A stretch of DNA of 7,758 bases, from positions 1-7,758 of the forward strand of contig JALRBF010000248.1 of NCBI GenBank assembly GCA_023262365.1, read 5' to 3'. The position numbers were made by a program, and so were the translations under genes. The DNA comes from Burkholderiaceae bacterium (GTDB taxonomy: Bacteria > Pseudomonadota > Gammaproteobacteria > Burkholderiales > Burkholderiaceae_C). A model generated the notes under the pieces. The model did not search any database, had not been told where the DNA came from, and saw nothing but the letters and a program-made list of their open reading frames with translations. Below are positions 1 through 6,412 of the stretch, one piece after another. Position 1 is the first letter of the stretch. Each line of letters begins with the position of its first letter.

Positions 1-338
1 GACCCACAAATCGCACCAAACCCTGCACAAGCCAGTACCGTGGCGTGCGCAAGGCCGCCCTTGACGTGGCCAATCAATGCGTGCGCCGCCTCAAACAACT
101 CGTGCGCCAGCCCAGCTCGCGAGACAAAATTACCCATGAGAACAAAAAGCGGTACCACCGACAGCGTGTAGGCAAAACCGGTCTCTTGAATCACTTGCTC
201 AGCACTGGCCCATGCCACAGGCCAGCCCCGCATGAGCGCAATGCCGACCGAGGCCGCGATTGCCATTGCAAACGCTAACGGCACCCGCAAAAGGGTGAGC
301 AACACCAAGCCTCCAAAACCCAGTAGTGCCTCAAACAT
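1..338 (-). CDS. dctM: TRAP transporter large permease subunit DctM (N-terminal part, cut by window edge)
   Basis: This is the large membrane subunit of a TRAP transporter, the channel part that moves an organic acid inward using an ion gradient. Only the first 112 residues are in the window. The first 36 residues are hydrophobic, giving one or two membrane segments. They are followed by the family signature VPLFVLMGNF at residues 62-71, then the GGLAHA turn at 94-99 and a further hydrophobic stretch running into the edge. Full-length relatives have about 425 residues, so roughly three quarters lie outside. The ATG at 338 is preceded by AGAAGG (347-352) at 8 nt spacing. It overlaps the end of dctQ by 8 bp, which suggests translational coupling. 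Family identity is firm; the transported substrate cannot be read from this subunit. Confidence 0.93.
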   Translation of the reverse strand, partial: MFEALLGFGGLVLLTLLRVPLAFAMAIAASVGIALMRGWPVAWASAEQVIQETGFAYTLSVVPLFVLMGNFVSRAGLAHELFEAAHALIGHVKGGLAHATVLACAGFGAICG

Positions 339-822
339 GGCTGCCGCCTTCTAACATCTGCGGATCCTTGATGGCCACCGGGATGAGGGCCAACTCCACC
401 AGCCCGGCAACAAAACAAAAAACGCCCATCAACTGTATGAAGGGTGCCCTCGGAATGAGTAACTGGGCACTGGTCTCACCGGTCTCGCCAACCTCAACAC
501 CCGCAAGCCACATGACGTAACCAACCGCCAGCAGGGAGACACTGCAGACGGCCAACACAGCCGCGCGTTGGATGCGCCGCGCACCGGGGCCAACCATCCA
601 ATCGAGTGTCGAGAACGTGACGTGCTCTTGACGCAAGGACACCAGGGGTAAGCTTGAAAAAATCACAACCACCATCAACATCTCGGTGAGCTCGAAAGAT
701 CCGACGATTGATTGATCAAGAAACTTGCGGCCCATGACATCGAAAAATGTCAACAGCATCATGGCCGCCAGCGACAGTGCACTCAGTCCGCCGCACACGG
801 CAAAGGTAACGTTTTTGAACAT
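331..822 (-). CDS. dctQ: TRAP transporter small permease subunit DctQ
   Basis: This is the small four-helix membrane subunit that pairs with DctM in a TRAP transporter. It has 163 residues, usual for the family. Hydrophobic segments lie near residues 8-27, 45-62, 86-106 and 128-148. The typical DctQ pattern is present: FFDVMGRK at 26-33, the GSFELTE segment at 41-47, and a polar LRQEH at 63-67 after the second helix. It lies between dctP (59 bp upstream) and dctM (8 bp overlap), the usual P-Q-M order. The ATG at 822 has no purine-rich ribosome binding site in the 15 nt before it. Instead the start follows closely on an inverted repeat (831-863), so initiation may depend on RNA structure or on ribosomes from dctP. 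I see no better alternative start. Confidence 0.93.
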   Translation of the reverse strand: MFKNVTFAVCGGLSALSLAAMMLLTFFDVMGRKFLDQSIVGSFELTEMLMVVVIFSSLPLVSLRQEHVTFSTLDWMVGPGARRIQRAAVLAVCSVSLLAVGYVMWLAGVEVGETGETSAQLLIPRAPFIQLMGVFCFVAGLVELALIPVAIKDPQMLEGGSHV

Positions 823-830
823 AAAAATTT

Positions 831-863
831 GGCGGTAGGGCAGCTTACGCTACCACTACCGCC
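831..863 (-). promoter_or_regulatory. Intercistronic stem-loop between dctP and dctQ
   Basis: A perfect 8-bp inverted repeat, GGCGGTAG/CTACCGCC (831-838 and 856-863), encloses 17 nt in the 59-bp gap between dctP and dctQ. An alternative shorter pairing of GGTAG (834-838) with CTACC (850-854) is possible. There is only a short T stretch after it on the minus strand, and this runs into the dctQ ATG. It could protect the upstream dctP message from 3' decay, or partly attenuate read-through. Either would help make more binding protein than permease, as is common in binding-protein-dependent importers. The repeat is seen directly; its function is inferred. Confidence 0.5.
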
Positions 864-881
864 GCAGTTGTGAAGAACGCT

Positions 882-1898
882 TTACTTAACCTTGGCGATT
901 TCGTTGCGGAACTCAGCCAAAACCGCCGACGCATTGGGCAGGCCGGCCTTCTCGGCTTGCGCCGCCCAATCACGCTCCAATTTGCCAATACGGATCGTGA
1001 TGTCCTGAATCATAGCCGGGCTTGCCTGCAGAATCGACATGTTGCGCTTCTTCGCATCATCCATGGCTAAAGCGTCGTACTTATCCCAGTAGCGACCAAA
1101 CAGTCGCGCGGCGTATTCTCCTGAAAGCTCGTCGACGGCTTTTTTGTCTTGCGCGCTCAAGCTGTTGTACTTGTCCGGGTTCATCGCAAACACAAAGCTG
1201 GTGTTATACAACCCGCCAGGTACCGTGGTGATATGCTTGATCAGCGTGTTGATCTTGAAGCCCAACATCGACTCGGCTGGGAATAACGTCCCATCCATCA
1301 CCCCTGTCGAAATCAATTCGTACGACGCTGGCGCTGGCTTGAGCGTAACGTTCATATCCAAGCGTTTGGTGATTTCGTTGATCATGCCTCCACCGATACG
1401 AAACTTCAGGCCGTTCAAATCGCTAACCGATCGAATGTCTTTCTTGGTGTTCAAAATCATGCCAGGGCCATGGGTGAAGTACGTCAGCACCTTCACACCC
1501 TGCTTGTCATGCTCCGCACCAAACCCAGGATATTTGGAAGCAATTTTGTTGAATGCAACCGAAATCGTAGTGGCACTTTCACCCAAAAACGGCACCTCGG
1601 CCATTTGAGTCAACACAAAGCGCCCAGGCGTGTAGCCATGCACAGCAAAAGAAACATCCACCAAGCCTTTCTTAATGCCGTCCATCGTGCCCGGCGCGGG
1701 CATTGGAGCCTTCGGAAGGATGTTGCAGCGAACTCGGTTGCTGGTTTTCTTAGCCAACTCATCGCACCACTCAGCCTGAGCCAGCGAGATCAAATGCTTG
1801 GGCGGCACCCAACTGGAGACCGTCAGGACCGTCTGGGCTTGGGCCTGAACACCCCATAAAAGACCGGCCGTTGCAGCCAAAACGCCAATTCGCTTCAT
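882..1898 (-). CDS. dctP: TRAP transporter periplasmic solute-binding protein DctP
   Basis: This is the periplasmic binding protein that captures the substrate and delivers it to DctQM. It has 338 residues, normal for the DctP family. The N-terminus is a Sec signal peptide: MKR, then a hydrophobic core at 4-17, then an AQA cleavage motif, giving a mature protein from about Gln22. The segment around residue 167 (LKFRIGG) carries the arginine that in this family usually salt-bridges a substrate carboxylate. This points to an organic acid ligand. Cys45 and Cys58 could form a disulfide in the periplasm. The ATG at 1898 has a strong AAGGAG at 1906-1911 with 7 nt spacing. It is the first gene of the operon and faces away from the VOC/hydroxylase genes. 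Ligand identity is open: dicarboxylates, hydroxy acids and aromatic acids are all known for this family. The region has clearly lower GC than the genes to its right. Confidence 0.93.
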   Translation of the reverse strand: MKRIGVLAATAGLLWGVQAQAQTVLTVSSWVPPKHLISLAQAEWCDELAKKTSNRVRCNILPKAPMPAPGTMDGIKKGLVDVSFAVHGYTPGRFVLTQMAEVPFLGESATTISVAFNKIASKYPGFGAEHDKQGVKVLTYFTHGPGMILNTKKDIRSVSDLNGLKFRIGGGMINEITKRLDMNVTLKPAPASYELISTGVMDGTLFPAESMLGFKINTLIKHITTVPGGLYNTSFVFAMNPDKYNSLSAQDKKAVDELSGEYAARLFGRYWDKYDALAMDDAKKRNMSILQASPAMIQDITIRIGKLERDWAAQAEKAGLPNASAVLAEFRNEIAKVK

Positions 1899-1924
1899 AC
1901 TCTCGCTCCTTCAACGATTAATTT

Positions 1925-1940
1925 AGTATCAAATGTAACT
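1925..1940. promoter_or_regulatory. AT-rich imperfect dyad, possible operator upstream of dctP
   Basis: AGTATC-AAAT-GTAACT is an imperfect dyad (outer AGT/ACT and inner C/G pair; two central pairs mismatch). It lies 27 bp upstream of the dctP start in the most AT-rich part of the divergent region, where a promoter and regulator site are expected. A GntR- or LysR-type regulator would be plausible for such a locus, but no regulator gene is in the window and I could not fit a convincing -35/-10 pair. Treat as a weak candidate. Confidence 0.22.
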
Positions 1941-1993
1941 ATCCTGGCGCCCGTCGCGCACAGGGATTTCCCCATGGTTGGTGCAAATAGCCC

Positions 1994-2020
1994 AGCGCGG
2001 CCGCCCGACGGCACCGCGCT
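1994..2020. other. Strong predicted hairpin in the divergent control region
   Basis: AGCGCGG (1994-2000) and CCGCGCT (2014-2020) are a perfect 7-bp inverted repeat. Inside it CCG (2001-2003) can pair with CGG (2009-2011), leaving a 5-nt loop and a 2-nt bulge, for about 10 GC-rich pairs. No T-run follows on either strand, so it is not an intrinsic terminator. It could be part of the 5' untranslated RNA of the plus-strand unit, a protein-binding site, or chance in GC-rich DNA. Confidence 0.4.
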
Positions 2021-2051
2021 ATCATAACCACCAACCAGCCACCCTTGCCCG

Positions 2052-2098
2052 CCCCCGTGGGGGCCCGGGAGCCCCGCTTGCTCAACCCCGGCGTGCCG
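2052..2098 (+). promoter_or_regulatory. GC-rich structured leader before the VOC gene
   Basis: Just before the VOC start codon lie several short self-complementary stretches: CCCCC-GT-GGGGG at 2052-2063, an overlapping GGGGC/GCCCC pair around the CCCGGG centre (2060-2075), and CGGC-GT-GCCG at 2089-2098, which ends 4 nt before the ATG. The first two share bases and cannot form together. No Shine-Dalgarno-like sequence is seen in the 15 nt before the ATG. The rest of the 204-bp gap (1899-2102) holds no gene that I can support. Confidence 0.35.
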
Positions 2099-2102
2099 CA
2101 CC

Positions 2103-2654
2103 ATGACCAAACCCGCCTTTAGCCACATCGGCATTTACGTCCAATCGCTCGAACGGATGGCTGACTTCTACCAGCGCTTGCTGCAACTCACCATCACCGA
2201 CACCGGCAAGCTCGACACACCCAATGGGCCCGTGGACTTGGTGTTTTTGTCCTCAGACCCCACCGAGCACCACCAGCTCGTGCTGGCCTCGGGTCGCCCC
2301 GAGGCCGTGGCGTTCAACGTCATTAATCAAATGTCTTTTCGCGTGGGTGGCCTGGACGACCTGCGTCAACTCCACCACGCCATGCCCGGGCAAGGCGCCA
2401 GCGACATCCAACCCGTGACCCACGGTAATGCCGTCTCCATTTACTTTCGCGACCCCGAGGGCAACCGCCTTGAGGTGTTTTACGACACCCCGTGGTACGT
2501 GGACCAACCCATGCGGCTACCGATTGACTTGTCGTTGCCCAACGACGTATTGGAAGCACAAATCCACCAACACGCCAGCACACTGCCAGGCTTTTGCCCG
2601 CGCCAAACGTGGATTGCGCGTATGCAACAGCGCATGGGCCACCCCCCGGCATGA
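2103..2654 (+). CDS. VOC-family (glyoxalase/extradiol dioxygenase-like) protein
   Basis: This is a 183-residue protein with the two-module VOC fold, a soluble and probably cytoplasmic metal enzyme. Module 1 starts with SHIGIYV (His8), then DFYQRLLQL; its last strand carries His56-His57 before QLVLASG. Module 2 starts with INQMSFRV (Gln76), and ends with DPEGNRLEVF, giving Glu124. His8, His56 or His57, Gln76 and Glu124 sit at the four positions where VOC enzymes place metal ligands. Gln76 stands where extradiol dioxygenases normally have His. After residue 128 a tail of about 55 residues (DTPWYV onward) extends past the core fold. The stop overlaps the hydroxylase start (ATGA), so the two are co-translated and probably act in one aromatic pathway, as ring-cleavage or accessory enzyme. 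Exact reaction unknown. The ATG at 2103 lacks an obvious ribosome binding site but fits the family N-terminus. Confidence 0.85.
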   Translation: MTKPAFSHIGIYVQSLERMADFYQRLLQLTITDTGKLDTPNGPVDLVFLSSDPTEHHQLVLASGRPEAVAFNVINQMSFRVGGLDDLRQLHHAMPGQGASDIQPVTHGNAVSIYFRDPEGNRLEVFYDTPWYVDQPMRLPIDLSLPNDVLEAQIHQHASTLPGFCPRQTWIARMQQRMGHPPA

Positions 2655-4147
2655 GCGACGTTGACGTTGCCCTGGTTGGCCTGGGCCCCACCGGTGCCAC
2701 CTTGGCCAACCTGCTGGGTGCCTACGGCATCAGCACCTTGGTGCTCGAGCGCGACACCCAGGTTTACCCCTTGCCACGCGCCGTGCACTTTGACGGCGAA
2801 ACCATGCGCATCCTGCAAAGCCTGGGGCTGCAGCACGCGGTGCAAGCCATCTCCCGTCCCGGTACGCAGGGCATGCACTTTGTCAGCAGCACCGGCCAAA
2901 CCTTGCTGGTGCGCCAAGGCAGCGACCACCCTGGGCCGCAAGGTCACTACAACAACTGGTATTTTCATCAGCCGGAACTCGAAACGCTGCTGCGCCAGCG
3001 CCTGGCCCAGCACCCCAATGTGCATGTGCAACTGGGCCACGAGGTACAAGGCCTCACGGCTGACGCCCACGGGGTGACGCTTGAGACCACCGACCTAAGC
3101 AACGGCCAAACCCAGCGCCACCGGGCGCAGTACGTGGTGGGCTGCGATGGCGCACGCTCGGCCGTGCGCCACGCAATTGGCAGCGACATGGACGACCGCG
3201 GCCTCAAGCAAGCGTGGCTGTGCTTGGACGTACTGACCCACAACGAACTGCCGCTGCCCGCGTACACCGTGCAATGGTGTGACCCGCAACGCCCCATGAC
3301 CATCGTGAACAAAACCGGCAAGCGCCGCCGCTGGGAAATCATGGTTCTACCCGGCGACGACCCCGAGCAACTCACTCAGCCCGATTTTTACTGGCCGCTG
3401 GTTGCGCGCTGGATTACGCCCGCACAAGCCACCGTTGAGCGCGCCGCGGCTTACACCTTTCATTCGGTGCTGGCGCACACCTGGCAAAACCAGCGCCTAA
3501 TTATTGCCGGCGACGCCGCGCACCAAACCCCACCCTTTTTGGGCCAAGGCATGTGCGCGGGGCTGCGCGATGCGGCCAACTTGGCCTGGAAACTGCACGC
3601 CGTGCTCAGCGGCCAAGCCCACCCCGACCTGCTGCTCACTTACGGCAGCGAGCGCATGCCGCATGTGCGCGAATTCATCGACTTGGCCGTGCGCCTAGGA
3701 GCCATCATTCAAGAAACCGACCCCGAGCGTGCCCGCCTGCGCGACGCCACCTTTGCCGATCAGGGTGCCGAAATTTTTGCCTTTCCGCAACCTCGCCTTG
3801 GCCCCGGCGCCTACCTCAGCCACCAGCCCCACGCTGGCACCGTGGCGCCACAGTTCACGCTTTCCCAGGGGCAGCTTATGGACGACGTCATCGGCCACCG
3901 CTTTGCTTTGCTCGTTGCAGCCGAGCACGCCCAGCAGGTGCAGTCCAGCCGCTACCCCCGCCTATGTCAAGCCGACGTGGCCCAATTGACCGCCGAACTC
4001 GGCAGCCCCATGCATCAGTGGCTTGCCGCCCATCAAGCCTGCGCCGCCTTGCTGCGGCCAGACCGCTACGTGGCCGGCTTGGCCCATCAGCCCGCCGAGC
4101 TCGCCGAGCTCGAGGCCTGGCTGGCCGCGCTGCTCACCCCCAAATAG
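2651..4147 (+). CDS. MhpA-like FAD-dependent aromatic hydroxylase (class A flavoprotein monooxygenase)
   Basis: This is a single-component FAD/NAD(P)H monooxygenase that would hydroxylate an aromatic ring. Three family motifs are intact: the FAD dinucleotide fold VALVGLGPTG at 6-15 ending at Glu33-Arg34, the DG motif GCDGARSAVR at 164-173, and the GD motif AGDAAHQTPPFLGQGMCAG at 286-304. The RAVHFDGE segment after the first fold and the exact GD wording resemble 3-(3-hydroxyphenyl)propionate hydroxylase (MhpA) and its relatives. The C-terminal part (about 395-498) fits the thioredoxin-like domain of that family. At 498 residues it is shorter than E. coli MhpA (about 554), so the substrate may differ; phenol or resorcinol hydroxylases are alternatives. 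I chose the ATG at 2651, which sits in ATGA with the VOC stop, because the GxGxxG fold then begins close to the N-terminus; an in-frame ATG at 2594 would add 19 residues within the VOC gene. Its last 61 bp overlap thiQ on the other strand. Confidence 0.9.
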   Translation: MSDVDVALVGLGPTGATLANLLGAYGISTLVLERDTQVYPLPRAVHFDGETMRILQSLGLQHAVQAISRPGTQGMHFVSSTGQTLLVRQGSDHPGPQGHYNNWYFHQPELETLLRQRLAQHPNVHVQLGHEVQGLTADAHGVTLETTDLSNGQTQRHRAQYVVGCDGARSAVRHAIGSDMDDRGLKQAWLCLDVLTHNELPLPAYTVQWCDPQRPMTIVNKTGKRRRWEIMVLPGDDPEQLTQPDFYWPLVARWITPAQATVERAAAYTFHSVLAHTWQNQRLIIAGDAAHQTPPFLGQGMCAGLRDAANLAWKLHAVLSGQAHPDLLLTYGSERMPHVREFIDLAVRLGAIIQETDPERARLRDATFADQGAEIFAFPQPRLGPGAYLSHQPHAGTVAPQFTLSQGQLMDDVIGHRFALLVAAEHAQQVQSSRYPRLCQADVAQLTAELGSPMHQWLAAHQACAALLRPDRYVAGLAHQPAELAELEAWLAALLTPK

Positions 4148-4821
4148 CGCGCCCACGCCGCTGGCGGGTTGGGTAGGCGCAGCACCTGCGCCGAATCGTG
4201 CGCGCGCACCTGGCCGCCGTCGATTAGCAACACGTCACCACCCAACACCAACGCCTCTTGCGGCACGTGCGACACCAGCAACGTGGTTAACCCCAAGCGC
4301 TGCGTCACCTCTTGCACCAAGCGCAGCATCTCTTCGCGCAAACCCGGGTCCAGCGCGCCAAAGGGCTCATCCAACAACAATATCGGCTGCTGCCGCACCA
4401 GCACCCGAGCAATGGCCACGCGCTGCATTTGCCCGCCCGACAACGCCTGCGGATACCGCGCCTGCTTGTGCCATAGTTGGGTTTGCTCCAGCGCCTGGCG
4501 CACGCGCAGGCTTTGCTCAGCATTCAGCCGCAGCGAGGGCGCCAAGCCAATCGCCACGTTTTGCCAAACCGTCAGTTGCGGAAACAAGTTGTCGCTTTGA
4601 AACAGCGCAGTAATCGGCCGCTCGTACGGCGGCAAATGCGCAAACGACTCACCAGCGAAGGTTATGTGGCCCGAGCCATGCAAGTGCCCACCAAGTAGGT
4701 GCAGCAGCGTGCTTTTGCCCTCGCCACTTCCGCCCAATACCGTGGTCACACCTTGGCGCAGAGTCGCCTGGTAGTGCGCCGTAAAGTCGGCCCAGGCGTG
4801 GTGCACATCAAACGCCAGCAT
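4087..4821 (-). CDS. thiQ: Thiamine/TPP ABC transporter ATP-binding protein ThiQ
   Basis: This is the ATPase that powers the ThiBPQ importer on the cytoplasmic side of the membrane. From the chosen start it has 244 residues, with all ABC motifs in order: Walker A GGSGEGKST at 30-38, Q-loop Gln75 in LFQSDNLF, signature LSGGQMQR at 127-134, Walker B ILLLDE at 147-152, D-loop Asp158, and switch His185 in SHVPQEA. The segment ERPITALFQ and the NLFPQLTVWQN wording match ThiQ closely. I prefer the ATG at 4821: AAGGG lies just upstream and the ABC fold starts at once. An ATG at 4854 would add 11 residues inside thiP. The gene overlaps the thiP end by 14 bp. The last 18 or so residues are a Ser/Ala-rich tail encoded in the 61 bp that also encode the C-terminus of the hydroxylase; such a tail is not needed for the ABC fold. 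Confidence 0.94.
   Translation of the reverse strand: MLAFDVHHAWADFTAHYQATLRQGVTTVLGGSGEGKSTLLHLLGGHLHGSGHITFAGESFAHLPPYERPITALFQSDNLFPQLTVWQNVAIGLAPSLRLNAEQSLRVRQALEQTQLWHKQARYPQALSGGQMQRVAIARVLVRQQPILLLDEPFGALDPGLREEMLRLVQEVTQRLGLTTLLVSHVPQEALVLGGDVLLIDGGQVRAHDSAQVLRLPNPPAAWARYLGVSSAASQASSSASSAG
4094..4111. repeat. 9-bp tandem duplication inside the convergent gene overlap
   Basis: GCCGAGCTC occurs twice in direct succession (4094-4102, 4103-4111). On the plus strand it encodes Ala-Glu-Leu twice near the hydroxylase C-terminus (from residue 482). On the minus strand it encodes the Ser/Ser/Ala repeat of the ThiQ tail. A unit of 9 bp keeps both frames open. Confidence 0.7.
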
Positions 4822-6412
4822 GGCCCTTGCCCCCCACCCCGCGCGTACACGCATAAAACAACACCGCGCACAGCGCCATCAACACCACGGCCACACTTGC
4901 CCCCTCCTGCAATCGATACGAGCCAACCAACTGGTACAAATACAGTGGCAGCGACACCAAGCCCTGCGTGCCAAATAAGGCAATCACCCCCATGTCCCCC
5001 AACGACAACAACACCGCATAACCCAGAGCCTGCCCCACGTTACGCCGCAGCAGTGGCCACTCCAGCATCAACCGACTCCAGCCCCAAATGCCCAAGCTTT
5101 GGTGCATGCGTCGAAACCGCTTTTCGTGCTGAATCATCGCTGGCATCAACGCGCGCAACACAAACGGCAACGCCATCACGGCATTGACCCACACCACAAT
5201 CAGGTAGTTGCCGGTCAGGCCCCACCCCGCGTTGCGCAACAACAAAAAAAGTCCGGTTGCCAACACCAGCCCAGGCACCAACAAAATCCAATCGCCCAGC
5301 TGCTCAAGCGGTGTCGGCAACCACGCCCAACGGCCATTGTCCAGCGCGGCGCGTGCCAGTGAGCCAAAGGCGTAACCCAAGGCCACACTAAGCACCCCAG
5401 CAGGCAGGGCCAAAGCCAACGACACCCCAACGGCGCTTGCCGTCGCCGGGTCGAGCACAGTGGGTAAAAACCGCGCCGAAAACACCGGGTCGAAAATCGC
5501 AACAAAGGGCGGCACCACCCACCACAGGGCAAGCGCCATGACCGATGAATCCAGGCCACGCGCCCATAAGCTGTCGCGCACGTGCGGTGCGCGCAGGGGC
5601 AGCGCACTCGTGTCAGGGCGTACCGCCGGCAACAGGCGGTACGCAGCCAGCGCCACCGCCGTGCAAATCACAATCTGCAGCAACGCCAAAAAAGTTGCCT
5701 TACCGATGTCAAAATCAAAGCGCAAGGCCTGATAAATCGCCACCTCTAACGTGCTTGAGCGTGGCCCGCCACCCAAACTCAACACCACCGAGAAGCTAGA
5801 AAAACACAACACAAACACCAGCACCCACGCCCCAGGTAACACCCGGCGCAGGTACGGCCACTCAACCAACCAAAACGCTGCCCAGCGCCCCAACCCAAGC
5901 TGCGCAGCCAAGCGCCACTGCCCGCCCGGCACCAAGGCCTGCCCCTGAAGCAGCAAACGCACCGCCAAAGGCATATTAAAAAAAACGTGAGCCAGCAAAA
6001 TACCGCCCAAACCGTACAACGGAACCTCAACCCCAAACCACTGATTGAGCCATCCTGAACGGCCGTATACCACCACGATGCCCAGTACCGCCACCATGGT
6101 GGGCACCACCATGGACAAAGCAAAGCCTTGCAACAGCCAAGCCCGACCCCAAAATTCACGATGCCGCAAGCACGACGTGACCGGCACAGCCAGCAGCAAA
6201 CTGATGAGGCTGCTTAGCGCGGCTTGCCCCAACGAAAACTGCACCAACCGCCACAAATAAGGATCCGACACATAGCTCAGCCATAAGCCTGGTTCGGACT
6301 CGCGCAGCAAGGCAATGAGGCCAGCGGCACCGACCCCAACAAAAAGTGCCACCGCCATGCACGCGGGCACCAGCCGCAGCGCTGGCCTAGCCCGGCCAAC
6401 GGCGTGGCGCAT
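4808..6412 (-). CDS. thiP: Thiamine/TPP ABC transporter permease ThiP
   Basis: This is the membrane permease of the thiamine importer. It has 534 residues, almost the length of E. coli ThiP (536), and is a fused two-half protein. Each half ends in an ABC-permease EAA loop: the first around 165-190 (QLGLGRWAAFWLVEWPYLRR), the second around 432-458 (SLGIWGWSRLMLEWPLLRR). Many hydrophobic segments lie between, for example 19-37, 94-117, 192-213, 288-305 and 377-393. The STLEVAIYQALRFDFDIGKA region at 220-239 is typical of ThiP. The start ATG shares one base with the thiB stop (TGATG at 6410-6414) and the end overlaps thiQ by 14 bp, so the three genes are translated as a tightly coupled operon. 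No independent strong ribosome binding site is visible, consistent with coupling. Confidence 0.95.
   Translation of the reverse strand: MRHAVGRARPALRLVPACMAVALFVGVGAAGLIALLRESEPGLWLSYVSDPYLWRLVQFSLGQAALSSLISLLLAVPVTSCLRHREFWGRAWLLQGFALSMVVPTMVAVLGIVVVYGRSGWLNQWFGVEVPLYGLGGILLAHVFFNMPLAVRLLLQGQALVPGGQWRLAAQLGLGRWAAFWLVEWPYLRRVLPGAWVLVFVLCFSSFSVVLSLGGGPRSSTLEVAIYQALRFDFDIGKATFLALLQIVICTAVALAAYRLLPAVRPDTSALPLRAPHVRDSLWARGLDSSVMALALWWVVPPFVAIFDPVFSARFLPTVLDPATASAVGVSLALALPAGVLSVALGYAFGSLARAALDNGRWAWLPTPLEQLGDWILLVPGLVLATGLFLLLRNAGWGLTGNYLIVVWVNAVMALPFVLRALMPAMIQHEKRFRRMHQSLGIWGWSRLMLEWPLLRRNVGQALGYAVLLSLGDMGVIALFGTQGLVSLPLYLYQLVGSYRLQEGASVAVVLMALCAVLFYACTRGVGGKGHAGV

Noticed and set aside
1144..1859. 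Two long plus-strand open frames opposite dctP
   Set aside because: Antisense to a well-supported binding-protein gene, no ribosome binding site or domain seen.
1895..2134. 79-codon minus-strand frame across the divergent control region
   Set aside because: It runs through hairpins and the dctP leader, has no domain, and its end overlaps the dctP start; looks like chance in GC-rich DNA.
2480..3070. Long open frame (196 codons) on the minus strand
   Set aside because: Antisense to the VOC and hydroxylase genes, which are clearly real; no family features in the translation.
4156..4166. Short GC hairpin CGCC-GCT-GGCG just after the hydroxylase stop, as a possible terminator
   Set aside because: Only 4 bp, no T-run follows, and it lies inside the thiQ coding region.
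3553..4176. Long open frame (207 codons) on the plus strand, alternative frame
   Set aside because: It overlies the hydroxylase gene, is rich in Arg, Ala and Pro as expected of out-of-frame GC-rich DNA, and has no recognisable domain.
6091..6102. Perfect 12-bp palindrome CCACCATGGTGG with a partial direct repeat next to it
   Set aside because: It lies within thiP and is explained by the codons for a Pro-Thr-Met-Val and Met-Val-Val run; nothing suggests a separate site.
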